A DNA stretch of 64,000 bases from an uncultured Thiodictyon sp. (GTDB lineage: Bacteria; Pseudomonadota; Gammaproteobacteria; Chromatiales; Chromatiaceae): assembly GCF_903946935.1 (NCBI RefSeq), contig NZ_CAJAXH010000222.1, forward strand, positions 1 to 64,000, written 5' to 3'. The notes beneath the pieces are model-generated. The model made no database searches, was not told the origin of the DNA, and saw only the letters and a list, made by a program, of their open reading frames with translations. Each line of letters starts with the position of its first letter. Within the stretch, counting starts at the first letter, position 1. Shown here in pieces: positions 34,661 to 41,663 of the stretch. The position numbers and the translations under genes were made by a program.

Positions 34661-34686
34661 AAACCCCAAGGCTAACCCTGGGGTTT
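34661..34686 (-). terminator. Intrinsic terminator after pilA copy 1
   Basis: On the minus strand AAACCCCAGGG-TTAGC-CTTGGGGTTTTTTCG forms a stem of about 10 pairs followed by a T run. It lies between the pilA stop and the GT-C start, so most pilA transcripts should end here. Confidence 0.85.
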
Positions 34687-34715
34687 GATTCAGCACTTAA
34701 GCTAGCGGCTGAACT

Positions 34716-35135
34716 TTAACGGCAGTTGGACGGCCGAAGCTTCTTGCCGAGGCTACCGCCAGTGCAGGACCACTGTACGCCAGCAGCGCTGGTCGTGGCC
34801 CTGAAGACCAGTGTGTTGCTTGCAGAAGGCACGCCGGCGGCGACCTTATAGGTGATGGTGAGCAGGTGTGGCGTGACGGCGATGCCCGAGACATATCTGG
34901 TGTTGGGGGACGAATAGCCGAGGGCGGCGTTATTCGCCGGGAATGTCAGGTTGTTAAGCGCGAATTCTGCAAGCGACATCTGGGGCGAGGCGACCAGACT
35001 GATACCCTCTGCCACTTTACTGCGGGTGGTAAAGTCCTGATAGGACGGAATGGCGATGGCCGCCAGTATGCCGATGATCGCGACGACGATCATGAGTTCG
35101 ATCAAGGTGAAGCCTTGTTGGATCTTTTTGTTCAT
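34716..35135 (-). CDS. pilA: Type IV major pilin (type IVa), copy 1
   Basis: 139-residue prepilin. The short positively charged leader MNKKIQQG is followed by the N-methylated [20 protein letters not shown] helix with Glu5, the classical type IVa form cleaved by PilD. Two cysteines near the C-terminus (WSCTGG and PSNCR) should form the D-region disulphide. It nearly matches copy 2 at 37218-37637: the first 45 residues differ at one position (K4/Q4), and differences cluster in the middle and at TSAAGVQ versus TNQGGVS. It has its own -24/-12 promoter and a terminator, and is followed by a GT-C gene. Confidence 0.95.
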   Translation of the reverse strand: MNKKIQQGFTLIELMIVVAIIGILAAIAIPSYQDFTTRSKVAEGISLVASPQMSLAEFALNNLTFPANNAALGYSSPNTRYVSGIAVTPHLLTITYKVAAGVPSASNTLVFRATTSAAGVQWSCTGGSLGKKLRPSNCR

Positions 35136-35232
35136 GATGAACCTCTGAAATTTGGGTGATGGATGCGGCTGGGCCGGGAGGCCGTCGCGGCCGATGTGCA
35201 GCCGCGTCCTGAGTGTCTCCCGCTCGTAAGAT

Positions 35233-35249
35233 AAGCAGGATTCGGGCCA
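35233..35249 (-). promoter_or_regulatory. Sigma-54 (-24/-12) promoter of pilA copy 1
   Basis: TGGCCCGAATCCTGCTT on the minus strand matches TGGCACG-N4-TTGC with the invariant GG and GC exactly 10 bases apart. It lies about 98 bases before the pilA start. An identical element precedes copy 2. pilA is classically RpoN/PilR-dependent. Confidence 0.85.
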
Positions 35250-35392
35250 CCGGGCCATTTTCGCACGGGGCGATAGCCCGATATTCGGTTAACCGCTTGT
35301 CAGTAGGCACCTGATCGCGACGTTGACCGGGTTGCGCGGTTGGGGGCTAGCCTGGGGGCGAGCCTGAGCCGGGGGCGATTGAGGGAAGATAG

Positions 35393-35407
35393 TGACAGAA
35401 ATTGTCA
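35393..35407. promoter_or_regulatory. Palindrome TGACA-N5-TGTCA, candidate PilR enhancer site (copy 1)
   Basis: TGACAGAAATTGTCA lies about 145 bases upstream of the -24 element, a normal distance for a sigma-54 activator. The TGTC half-sites agree with the (C/G)TGTC core described for PilR. The same palindrome (TGACAAAAATTGTCA) occurs at the matching place upstream of copy 2, inside a conserved block (GTCAGTAAATGACGCGAT). Confidence 0.55.
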
Positions 35408-35584
35408 GTAAATGACGCGATTAGTGATGCCCGATGGGTCGGTATCGGGTGTCTCCGGGGCGGGTTTGCCGAGCCATCCGATCGATCAAGCGCACCGCAT
35501 CGCCCCAGCGTTCTGCGGTCATCAGGAAATAGGTCAGATCGGTTGGTGGGGTTGGTCGGGGCGAACTTGATCGCCGTTCCTGCC

Positions 35585-35670
35585 AGTCCGCTATATTCTG
35601 TGAGTCCGCGGCCGCCGAGAGGTTGCCGCTCCTGGCCTGGATTCCGGCGTCCCGGCCGGAATGGCGATCA
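35585..35670. repeat. Dispersed GCCTGGATTCCGG element (copy B) inside the GT-C pseudogene
   Basis: Shares CCTGGCCTGGATTCCGGCGT and CCCGGCCGGAATGGCGATCA with copies at 31609-31656 and 62193-62275; the left part (GCTATATTCTGTGAGTCCG) also resembles copy C (GCTGTATTCTGCGCCTCCG). It interrupts the alignment to the intact GT-C gene. Confidence 0.65.
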
Positions 35671-35742
35671 GGGCGCTGCGGCGGCCTGACCGAATTGGGT
35701 GCGCAACCGGCTCACATCCCCTTGGTTGGCCCAATCGTTGAT

Positions 35743-36800
35743 GGCTCTTCCTGCGTTTCAGACGGCTCTGGTCAGCAAGGCCGAGAGCATGGGCTGGAGC
35801 AGCCCCCGGCCGCGCCGGCGGACGTTGTGTGTGAACTGAAAGAACCCCAGGTAGAGCGGCAATTTCTCCTGGGAGATCCCGCGATGGGGACGCAGCCAAG
35901 AGCGCAACAGTGACCAGAAGCCCTCCATGGTGTTGACATGGACCTCGTGGAAGCCGTCGCCGTCCTCATCACGGGCGTACTCGCCCAGACTGTGGCAGAC
36001 CGTCTTATGACCATAACCCCACTCCGGCAGTCGGGCATAGATGTCGTACTCGTCGGTGTAGACCTGGGTGCCCGGGGCAATGACCGCCAAAATCAACGGA
36101 CGAATGGTCTTTTGTTGAACATTTTCAAGCATCCGAATCACCACCTGTCCGCCGCGCTCGATCATGCCAAAGATCGGTGGCTTCTCTTTTTCCAGCGTCC
36201 CGCGACCGGGCGCCCCCTTCAGCCGACGGCAGCGCCCCTTGCGCCCTTTTTTTTCACAGCATCAGGATGACCTTTGTGACCGGCTACCACGTAGACCTCG
36301 TCACACTCGACCTCGCCCGACAACATCGGTGTCGGCTGGCTGGCGACGATCCCCGCGCGCAGTTGCTCGGTCATCCGCTGCACGTCATCCTCGTTCAGAC
36401 CCAACTCGTGGGCAATCTGAAGGTTGGAGAGGTTCAAGCCCATCAGGTACAGACAGCCGATCCAGGCCATCAACGACTGATGCCGACCGGCGAAGATCGT
36501 CCCAGTCAAGTCGTCGAAGTGGCGCCCACAGCCCCCGCAACGATACTTGCGACGCGCTGGCTGGGTGGAGTCTCGCCCTTGTTTGCTCACCTGCGACGAC
36601 TGGCAGTGCGGACACGTCACCCCTTCGGGCCAGTGCAAGCGACGCAGGACGTCGTAACACTTGACGTCGTCCAGCAGCGTTGTAAGGGGGATCATCAGCA
36701 TAACTCCGAAACCTGCAAACCTTCCTGGCGGCTGGCGATCATAAGCCTCTTTTCAGGATATTACAAAAACTTAGCAGCCGTCTGAAACGCAGGAAGAGCC
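35743..36800. mobile_element. IS1595-family insertion sequence with 8-bp target duplication
   Basis: A 1058-bp element bounded by perfect 25-bp inverted repeats (starting GGCTCTTCCTGCGTTTCAGA at 35743 and ending with the complement at 36800). It is flanked by the 8-base direct repeat TCGTTGAT (35735-35742 and 36801-36808), the target-duplication length typical of IS1595 elements. It encodes one transposase in two frames. The perfect ends and duplication indicate a fairly recent insertion, after the host GT-C copy had begun to decay or as one of the events that inactivated it. Confidence 0.95.
35758..36701 (-). CDS. IS1595-family transposase in two overlapping frames (frameshift at A8 run)
   Basis: Frame 1 (36219-36701) has the N-terminal zinc ribbon (CPHCQSSQ ... 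CGGCGRHF) and the first catalytic Asp region GEVECDEVYVVAGHKG. Frame 2 (to 35758) has VYTDEYDIYARLPEWGYGHK (second Asp) and VNTMEGFWSLLRSWLRPHRG (third position), the DDE/N catalytic set of IS1595. They are joined at GTGAAAAAAAAGGGCGC (run at 36247-36254): a -1 shift on A_AAA_AAG restores KKGRKGR and the full protein. Either programmed frameshifting, as in many insertion sequences, or a one-base loss is possible. The stop codon lies within the left inverted repeat. Confidence 0.88.
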
Positions 36801-37160
36801 TCGTTGATGGCACCCTACTTGGGCGTGCTGGGAGGGCGGGACGCTCCGCGGACCAGGGGATGGCGATCAACGCTTCATTGTCCCAGGTACCGGCCGAACT
36901 CCAGGTGACGGAGTCAACCAGCGCGATCCTCCGCTGGATAATCATCATGACCGGTGTCGGGTTGAGCAGGTGCGGCAGCCGGAGTGCGGTCCCTGCCAAT
37001 GCTATCCAGTCTGCATGGGGCGGGGTTGGTGGGGTGGAGCGGACGGGCGAGTCCATGCAGGAAAGCGAATGTACGCGCTGACTTGTCGATTGCTATCGGG
37101 CTCCCCGGTCTGGGTTCGGCCGCGGTTGCAGCGGACGACGGCGATTGGGCCTCGAAAACG

Positions 37161-37187
37161 AAAAGCCCCAGGGCGATCCCTGGGGTT
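37161..37187 (-). terminator. Intrinsic terminator after pilA copy 2
   Basis: Minus strand AACCCCAGGGATCGCCCTGGGG followed by CTTTTCGTTTTC; equivalent to the terminator of copy 1 with compensating changes in the stem, which argues that the hairpin is maintained. Confidence 0.82.
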
Positions 37188-37217
37188 TGATACAGCACAT
37201 AAGCGATCTCCTGAGTA

Positions 37218-37637
37218 TTAACGGCAGTTGGACGGCCGAAGTTTCTTGCCGAGGGTGCCGCCGGTGCAGGACCACGATACGCCGCCTTGGTTGGTGGTCG
37301 CCCGGAAGACGAGGGTGTTGCTTGCGCTAGGCACGCCGGCGGCGACCCTATAGGTGATGGTGAGCAGGTGTGGCGTGACGACGATTTGCGAGACATACCT
37401 GGTGGCCGGGGATGAATAGCCGACGGCGGCGTTGTCGGCTGGGAATGTCAGGTTGTTAAGTGCGAATTCTGCAACCGACAGCTGAGGCGAGGCGACCAGG
37501 CTGATACCCTCTGCCACTTTACTGCGGGTGGTGAAGTCTTGATACGACGGGATGGCGATGGCCGCCAGGATACCGATGATCGCGACGACGATCATTAGTT
37601 CGATCAAGGTAAAGCCTTGTTGGATCTGTTTATTCAT
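37218..37637 (-). CDS. pilA: Type IV major pilin (type IVa), copy 2
   Basis: 139-residue prepilin, leader MNKQIQQG then [20 protein letters not shown] and Glu5; C-terminal cysteines in WSCTGG and PSNCR. It is a close paralogue of copy 1, identical in length, with scattered substitutions in the surface region (for example [16 protein letters not shown] for [16 protein letters not shown]). It has its own sigma-54 promoter and terminator, and its former GT-C partner downstream is destroyed. If pilin glycosylation depends on such a partner, this copy would have to use the transferase of copy 1. Which of the two pilins is dominant cannot be told from sequence. Confidence 0.95.
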   Translation of the reverse strand: MNKQIQQGFTLIELMIVVAIIGILAAIAIPSYQDFTTRSKVAEGISLVASPQLSVAEFALNNLTFPADNAAVGYSSPATRYVSQIVVTPHLLTITYRVAAGVPSASNTLVFRATTNQGGVSWSCTGGTLGKKLRPSNCR

Positions 37638-37734
37638 GGTGAAGCTCTGAAGTTTGGGTGATGATGCGGCTGGGCCGGGAGGCCGTCGCGGCCGTTGGGC
37701 GGCCGCGTCCTGAGTTGTCTCCCGCTCGGAAACA

Positions 37735-37751
37735 AAGCAGGATTCGGGCCA
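37735..37751 (-). promoter_or_regulatory. Sigma-54 (-24/-12) promoter of pilA copy 2
   Basis: TGGCCCGAATCCTGCTT, identical to the copy 1 promoter, about 98 bases before the start codon. Flanking bases have diverged more than the element, suggesting selection on it. Confidence 0.85.
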
Positions 37752-37883
37752 CTGCAAATTTTTTACACCTAGCGGCGCCCCCGGTTTGTCTAAATCGGTT
37801 GTTGCTACGGACCTGATTTCGGTGTCGGCCGAGTTGGTTGGCAAGGGGTTGAGCATGAACCTCATTCAATCGGGGGACGATAG

Positions 37884-37898
37884 TGACAAAAATTGTCA
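37884..37898. promoter_or_regulatory. Palindrome TGACAA-AAA-TTGTCA, candidate PilR enhancer site (copy 2)
   Basis: Perfect 6-base arms with a 3-base centre, about 133 bases upstream of the -24 element and conserved with the copy 1 site. TGTC half-sites match the published PilR core; the assignment is inference. Confidence 0.55.
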
Positions 37899-38027
37899 GT
37901 AAATGACGCGATCAGTGCGGTCCCGCGTCCAGTGGGTGGGCGTCTCGGGGGGCGCTCGGGGCTGGTTTGCCGACCCATCCGATCGACGGAGCGGTGAGCG
38001 GCGTTAGGGAGGCGGTGAGTCGGATTC

Positions 38028-38639
38028 CTAATCGTCTTTGCGCAGTTCCTTCGTGTCTGAGGTTTCAAGCAGGGCCAGGGCGCCATCGCCCAGTCGGTAG
38101 TGTTCGCCGGTATGGGGACAGACGCACTCGCCGTCGCCTGTGAGCGGCAGCACCAAGCGTTCGCCAAAGCGACTCATCCAGCCCACTTGGCGGGCCGGGA
38201 CGCCGAGCATGAGGGCGAAGGGAGGGCAGTCGCGATTGACGAGGGCGCCGGCGCCGATGAAGGCGTGGGCACCGATCTCGATACCGCAGACGATGGTGCA
38301 GTTGGCGCCCAGGGTGGCGCCGCGGCGCACCAGCGTATTGCGGTAGTCGTCCTTGCGGCTGATGGCCGAGCGTGGGTTGTAGACGTTGGTGAAGACCATG
38401 CTCGGTCCGCAGAAGACATCGTCTTCCAGGGTGACGTTGTCATAGACCGAGACGTTGTTTTGGATCTTGACGCGGTCACCGATGCGTACCCGGTTGCCGA
38501 CATAGACGCCCTGGCCCAGGCTGCACCCGCGTCCGATACGCGCCCCGGCACAGATGTGGGTCCAGTGCCAGATACGGGTGTCGGCGCCGATCTGGGCGCC
38601 CTCATCGGCGATGGCGGTGGGGTGGATGCTGTAATCCAT
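38028..38639 (-). CDS. wbpD: UDP-2-acetamido-3-amino-2,3-dideoxyglucuronate N-acetyltransferase (WbpD/WlbB-type)
   Basis: 203 residues of left-handed beta-helix repeats: [56 protein letters not shown] and [20 protein letters not shown], the last two segments being diagnostic for the WbpD/WlbB acetyltransferases that N-acetylate C3 of the UDP-amino-uronic acid. ATG 38639 (MDYSIHPTA) is the family start. It pairs with the WbpB-type dehydrogenase 200 bases upstream. The aminotransferase (WbpE) and UDP-GlcNAc 6-dehydrogenase (WbpA) of the pathway are not in this window. The product may serve LPS, polysaccharide or pilin glycan. Confidence 0.87.
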   Translation of the reverse strand: MDYSIHPTAIADEGAQIGADTRIWHWTHICAGARIGRGCSLGQGVYVGNRVRIGDRVKIQNNVSVYDNVTLEDDVFCGPSMVFTNVYNPRSAISRKDDYRNTLVRRGATLGANCTIVCGIEIGAHAFIGAGALVNRDCPPFALMLGVPARQVGWMSRFGERLVLPLTGDGECVCPHTGEHYRLGDGALALLETSDTKELRKDD

Positions 38640-38838
38640 GATGAATGGCTCCGGGGTTGGTGGGTAGGGCTTGATCATCGGTCCAGCCTCAGAGCGCGAT
38701 TTTCCGTTCATCCTTCGACACGCTCAGGACGAACGGAAACTCGGTAACGTCTTTTCCGGAAATCACCTAAAGCCTCGACCTCCTGTCTACTGGTGGCCGC
38801 AACGATGATCAAGGGTGTTCAGACGATCGTCTGAAGTG

Positions 38839-39894
38839 TTAATACTCAAGCGGCAGCGACACCTTGTGCCCATCGCGGGCGGAGAGGTAGGCGGCGATCA
38901 GGAGTTCTAAAGAGCGCAGGCCTTCACGGCCGTCGGTCTCGGCACTGGCCGCGCCGCGCAGCGTCTGAATAACGTTTTCGTAATAGGGGAGATGGCCGTG
39001 GCCATAGACCGAGGTGGTCTGGTAATTGGCTGCCTCCACCTGCGCATCGTCCGGGTCGGGTTGTGCGAAGGCCCAGTGGTCGAAACGGTTCACGGCAACC
39101 CCGGACAGGCGCACCGTGCCGGTCTCGCCGAGGATGGTGATGGAGCCCTCCAGGTTGCGCGGATAGGTGAGCATGGTGACGCTCATGGTGCCCAGGGCGC
39201 CGGAGCGCCATTCCAGGTTCATGACGGCGGTGTCTTCCACCTCGATACGCCGCGCCAGGGTGGCGGTCATGGCCTGGACGCTCTGCACCGGTCCGAGCAG
39301 CCAGTCCAGCAGATCGACATAGTGGCTCGCCTGGTTCATCAATGCGCCGCCGTCGAATTCCCAGGTGCCGCGCCAGGGGGCGCTGTCATAGTAGTCCTGG
39401 GGGCGGCTCCAAAAGACGTTGACCTGGATCATATAGATGCGCCCGAAGCGGCCCTTGCGCACGGTCCTTTTGAGTAGTTGCAGGGTCGGGTTGTGGCGGT
39501 TTTGCTTGACCACGAAGAGGCGCACGTTAGCGGCATCGCATTCCTCCACCATGCGCTTGCCGTCGCGCCAATGGGTAGCCATTGGTTTCTCGGTCATCAC
39601 ATGGCGGCCGGCTTGGGCGCAGAGGATGGTTTGGGTGGCGTGTTGGCCGCTGGGGGTGCAGATGGCCACCAGGTCCGCGTCGCAGCCCTCCAGGAGCGCC
39701 TTGAGATCAGTGAATCCCGGCGCGCCGGTGGTCGCCATGGCCTGTTGCAGGGCGGCGGGGTCCTCGTCACAAACGGCGGCGACCGCGATGTGCTCGGCAT
39801 GGTGTGCGGCGGCCTCGAGGTGGCGTTGGGCGATGCGCCCACAGCCCACGACGGCAAGCTTGATGCGACGGTTGGCGGGGATGATGGGTAGCAT
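38839..39894 (-). CDS. wbpB: UDP-GlcNAcA 3-dehydrogenase, Gfo/Idh/MocA family (WbpB/WlbA-type)
   Basis: 351-residue NAD-dependent oxidoreductase that oxidises C3 of UDP-2-acetamido-2-deoxyglucuronate. LAVVGCGRIAQRHLEAA is the nucleotide motif, AICTPSGQHATQTI and HVMTEKPMATHWRDGKRMV the Gfo/Idh core with the conserved EKP, and KQNRHNPTLQLLK and GALMNQASHYVDLLDWLLG contain the residues characteristic of WlbA/WbpB (QNR and the HYxD active-site stretch). Length is normal. Together with the WbpD-type gene it makes two of the steps to a diacetamido uronic acid. Confidence 0.9.
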   Translation of the reverse strand: MLPIIPANRRIKLAVVGCGRIAQRHLEAAAHHAEHIAVAAVCDEDPAALQQAMATTGAPGFTDLKALLEGCDADLVAICTPSGQHATQTILCAQAGRHVMTEKPMATHWRDGKRMVEECDAANVRLFVVKQNRHNPTLQLLKRTVRKGRFGRIYMIQVNVFWSRPQDYYDSAPWRGTWEFDGGALMNQASHYVDLLDWLLGPVQSVQAMTATLARRIEVEDTAVMNLEWRSGALGTMSVTMLTYPRNLEGSITILGETGTVRLSGVAVNRFDHWAFAQPDPDDAQVEAANYQTTSVYGHGHLPYYENVIQTLRGAASAETDGREGLRSLELLIAAYLSARDGHKVSLPLEY

Positions 39895-40012
39895 GACTGG
39901 CTCCGGTCGGTGCAGTGAAGGGGCAGGCTAAGTTCGATCTTGCAGCAGGGCGGTGAGGCGCGCGCTGCATCAGGTCTCTCTCAAGGGCGACCAAAATGAC
40001 GATCGAAACCGT

Positions 40013-40453
40013 CTAGTGAGCGCTGGTGGGTCTGGTCTGTGTCCAGGGATTGACGAGCTTCAGGCTGCTCAGAAAATCGAAGTCGGAGACGTTGCGAGTC
40101 GCCAATTGGAAGCCGTGACGCAAGGCCACGGCGGCAATCTGGGCGTCTTCGACCGACATTGGTCGCCCTAAGCGTCGGGACTCGGTGAGGATGGCCCCGT
40201 ACCCTGTTGCGCAATGGCAGTCGAACGCCAGGCAACGTTGCTCGAAGTCCCGTAGCACGATCTGCGCGGCGGCCGTCAGTGCGCTCTTGCGCCGACCCTT
40301 GGGCAGTAGACCGATCCCGACTTCAATCTCTGCCCGTGTGACGGCGGATATGAATAAATGGGCGGCGGCCTGGCGGTCGAGCCAGGCAATCACGTTCAGT
40401 TCGGGCTCCCGCTTCATCCATTCGGAGATGACGTTGGTGTCGAGCAGGATCAT
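40013..40453 (-). CDS. fitB: PIN-domain toxin of a FitAB/VapBC-type pair
   Basis: 146-residue PIN ribonuclease. The acidic site is visible: Asp5 in MILLDTNVISEWMK, Glu in AVTRAEIEVGIGLLPKG, and Asp in RPMSVEDAQIAAVALRH, with TRNVSDFDFL near the end. The toxin would cleave RNA when free of its antitoxin. ATG 40453 overlaps the antitoxin gene by 4 bases. The sequence RAEIE-GI-LLP-G-R is typical of the FitB subgroup. Confidence 0.92.
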   Translation of the reverse strand: MILLDTNVISEWMKREPELNVIAWLDRQAAAHLFISAVTRAEIEVGIGLLPKGRRKSALTAAAQIVLRDFEQRCLAFDCHCATGYGAILTESRRLGRPMSVEDAQIAAVALRHGFQLATRNVSDFDFLSSLKLVNPWTQTRPTSAH

Positions 40454-40707
40454 GGCTCGTCGTCTGCGAATGTGGGGGCCGCGCGGGGCTGGGTGCGGGC
40501 CGTGGGCGGTAGCTCGGCGCCTCCCGAGACTTCCAGCATGCGCTGATGCAGGCGGGTCCCCAGAGAGGTCCCGGCGGCGGGCGATACCAGCGCTTCGCGC
40601 AGGATTCGCCGCGCCTCTTCCTCCATCGAGCAACCGTGTTGCGCGGCGGCGATCCGCAGTCGGCTCTTGAGTGAGTCATCGATATTTCGGATGGTGATCA
40701 TGGCCAT
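40450..40707 (-). CDS. fitA: FitA-type ribbon-helix-helix antitoxin
   Basis: 85 residues. The N-terminal MITIRNIDDSLKSRLRIAA strand and helix, then HGCSMEEEARRILREAL, form the ribbon-helix-helix domain of FitA; the acidic and proline-rich C-terminus (about 45-85) would wrap the toxin. The start may be ATG 40707 or 40701 (MITI). It overlaps the toxin gene by 4 bases (ATGA). RHH antitoxins normally repress their own promoter, which should lie just upstream of 40707. Confidence 0.9.
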   Translation of the reverse strand: MAMITIRNIDDSLKSRLRIAAAQHGCSMEEEARRILREALVSPAAGTSLGTRLHQRMLEVSGGAELPPTARTQPRAAPTFADDEP

Positions 40708-40877
40708 GGGTGTGCCCCTAAAAATGACTGCATTGATTGCATTTTAGGCAATGCCAGCGCCCTGGGCAAGGCGCGTACCCGGCGAGTGTGGTCGGGCAGC
40801 GGTTGGACATGCAGGTCGGGCACGGATGCCGTTGCCGTTGCCGTTCTGTGCCGTGGCGGCAAGCCGCTCCCGCGGGC

Positions 40878-41663
40878 TTATGGCCGCGCGCTCGCCTTGA
40901 ACTGCCGCTGGTGGGTCTGGAGGTCTCGCACGGCCTCGCCGATCAGGCGGGCGCTGAGCCGGGTGAAGGCCGCGACCATGGCGTCAGGGGTGGCGCCATC
41001 CACCAACTCCTCGCCGCTGTAGTCCCGGCTGGCGAGTGTGCGCCGGTTGTCCGCCTGCACCAGGGTCAGGTGCAGGGTGGCGACGACCCGCGGGGGTTGG
41101 TCGGTGGGGCGGTGCTCGAAGCGCTGTAACTCGCCGCTCAACAGATAGTCCGAGCCGGCCCGCTCCGCCGCGACCACGACGAATTGGAACACCTGCGCCG
41201 CGCGCAGTGCGCTCACCAGGGCCTTGGCGAGCGATTGGGTGGGCGGCTCTTCCCAGAGCAGGGCCTCGTAGCGTTGGGTGGCCAGCGGTTCTTCGCGGGT
41301 GCGAAAGACGATCCGGTTGCCGCCGAGGAAGTTGCGCCCGGCCAGGTCGTTGACCAGCAGGGCGGCCGCGGCTGGGGGGCCGGCCGGGCCGACCTGCGGC
41401 ACCGGCTCCAGGCGGTAGAAGCGGTCGGGCGGCAGCGCTGGGGCAGACCCGCAGGCGGTGAGCATCAGGGCGATGAGTGCGAGCAGAGCGGCGGGTTCGG
41501 GTCGCTGCTTGCGGCCGGGCGGGGCATTCGCCCGGTTTGGAACCTCTGGCGGCGGCCTTTGAGCGGGTGAGCGATCGCCTGGCGGGGCGAGGGAAAATGT
41601 TCGGGACGGGGTGGATACCCCGTCCCGCTCGGGAGAGCGCCCGCCACGGGTCATTTGAACCAC
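40878..41663 (-). CDS. ABC-type transport auxiliary lipoprotein (MCE/PqiC-like)
   Basis: Outer-membrane lipoprotein partner of the MlaD-like protein encoded just upstream. The lipobox LMLTACGS near residue 68 of the frame marks a signal peptide; the mature part (LPPDRFYRLEPVPQVG, NRIVFRTREEPLATQRYEALLWEEPP) is the ABC_trans_aux fold of PqiC-like proteins. The true start is unclear: ATG 41663 gives a 60-residue non-hydrophobic pre-extension crossing a hairpin at 41603-41626, so initiation at a non-ATG codon nearer the hydrophobic core (about 41500) is more likely. Its probable role is to bind the MCE ring to the outer membrane. Confidence 0.8.
   Translation of the reverse strand: MVQMTRGGRSPERDGVSTPSRTFSLAPPGDRSPAQRPPPEVPNRANAPPGRKQRPEPAALLALIALMLTACGSAPALPPDRFYRLEPVPQVGPAGPPAAAALLVNDLAGRNFLGGNRIVFRTREEPLATQRYEALLWEEPPTQSLAKALVSALRAAQVFQFVVVAAERAGSDYLLSGELQRFEHRPTDQPPRVVATLHLTLVQADNRRTLASRDYSGEELVDGATPDAMVAAFTRLSARLIGEAVRDLQTHQRQFKASARP
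41603..41626 (-). terminator. GGGACGGGG hairpin after the MlaD-like gene
   Basis: GGGACGGGGTATCCACCCCGTCCC followed on the minus strand by GAACATTTTCCC. It resembles the hairpin after phaA (46904-46926). It may be a terminator or attenuator between mlaD and the lipoprotein gene, or a copy of a dispersed repeat. Confidence 0.5.

Larger units (their letters stand above)
35421..37096 (-). pseudogene. Decayed second copy of the pilin-linked GT-C gene, split by an insertion sequence
   Basis: On the minus strand after pilA copy 2, the start (ATA at 37094-37096 where the intact gene has ATG, then IDKSART for MDKSVRT) jumps by deletion to a match of FVFLRGLTRLIRPV, frameshifts, continues LAGTALRLPHLLNPTPVMM, jumps again to VTWSSAGTWDNEALIAIPWS, is broken at 36801 by the IS1595-type element, and resumes at 35734 with INDWANQGDVSRLRTQF, then YFLMTAERWGDAV and a stop at 35421-35423. 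Each piece aligns in order with the intact gene at 32602-34593. A dispersed repeat (35585-35670) is also inserted. The gene cannot encode a working transferase. Confidence 0.88.
37638..38027. other. Regulatory region upstream of pilA copy 2
   Basis: No gene. Contains the -24/-12 promoter (37735-37751) and the TGACA/TGTCA palindrome (37884-37898) in the same order as upstream of copy 1. Similarity to the copy 1 upstream region continues to about 37990 (TTTGCCGACCCATCCGATCGA versus TTTGCCGAGCCATCCGATCGA), marking one edge of the duplication. Confidence 0.7.
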
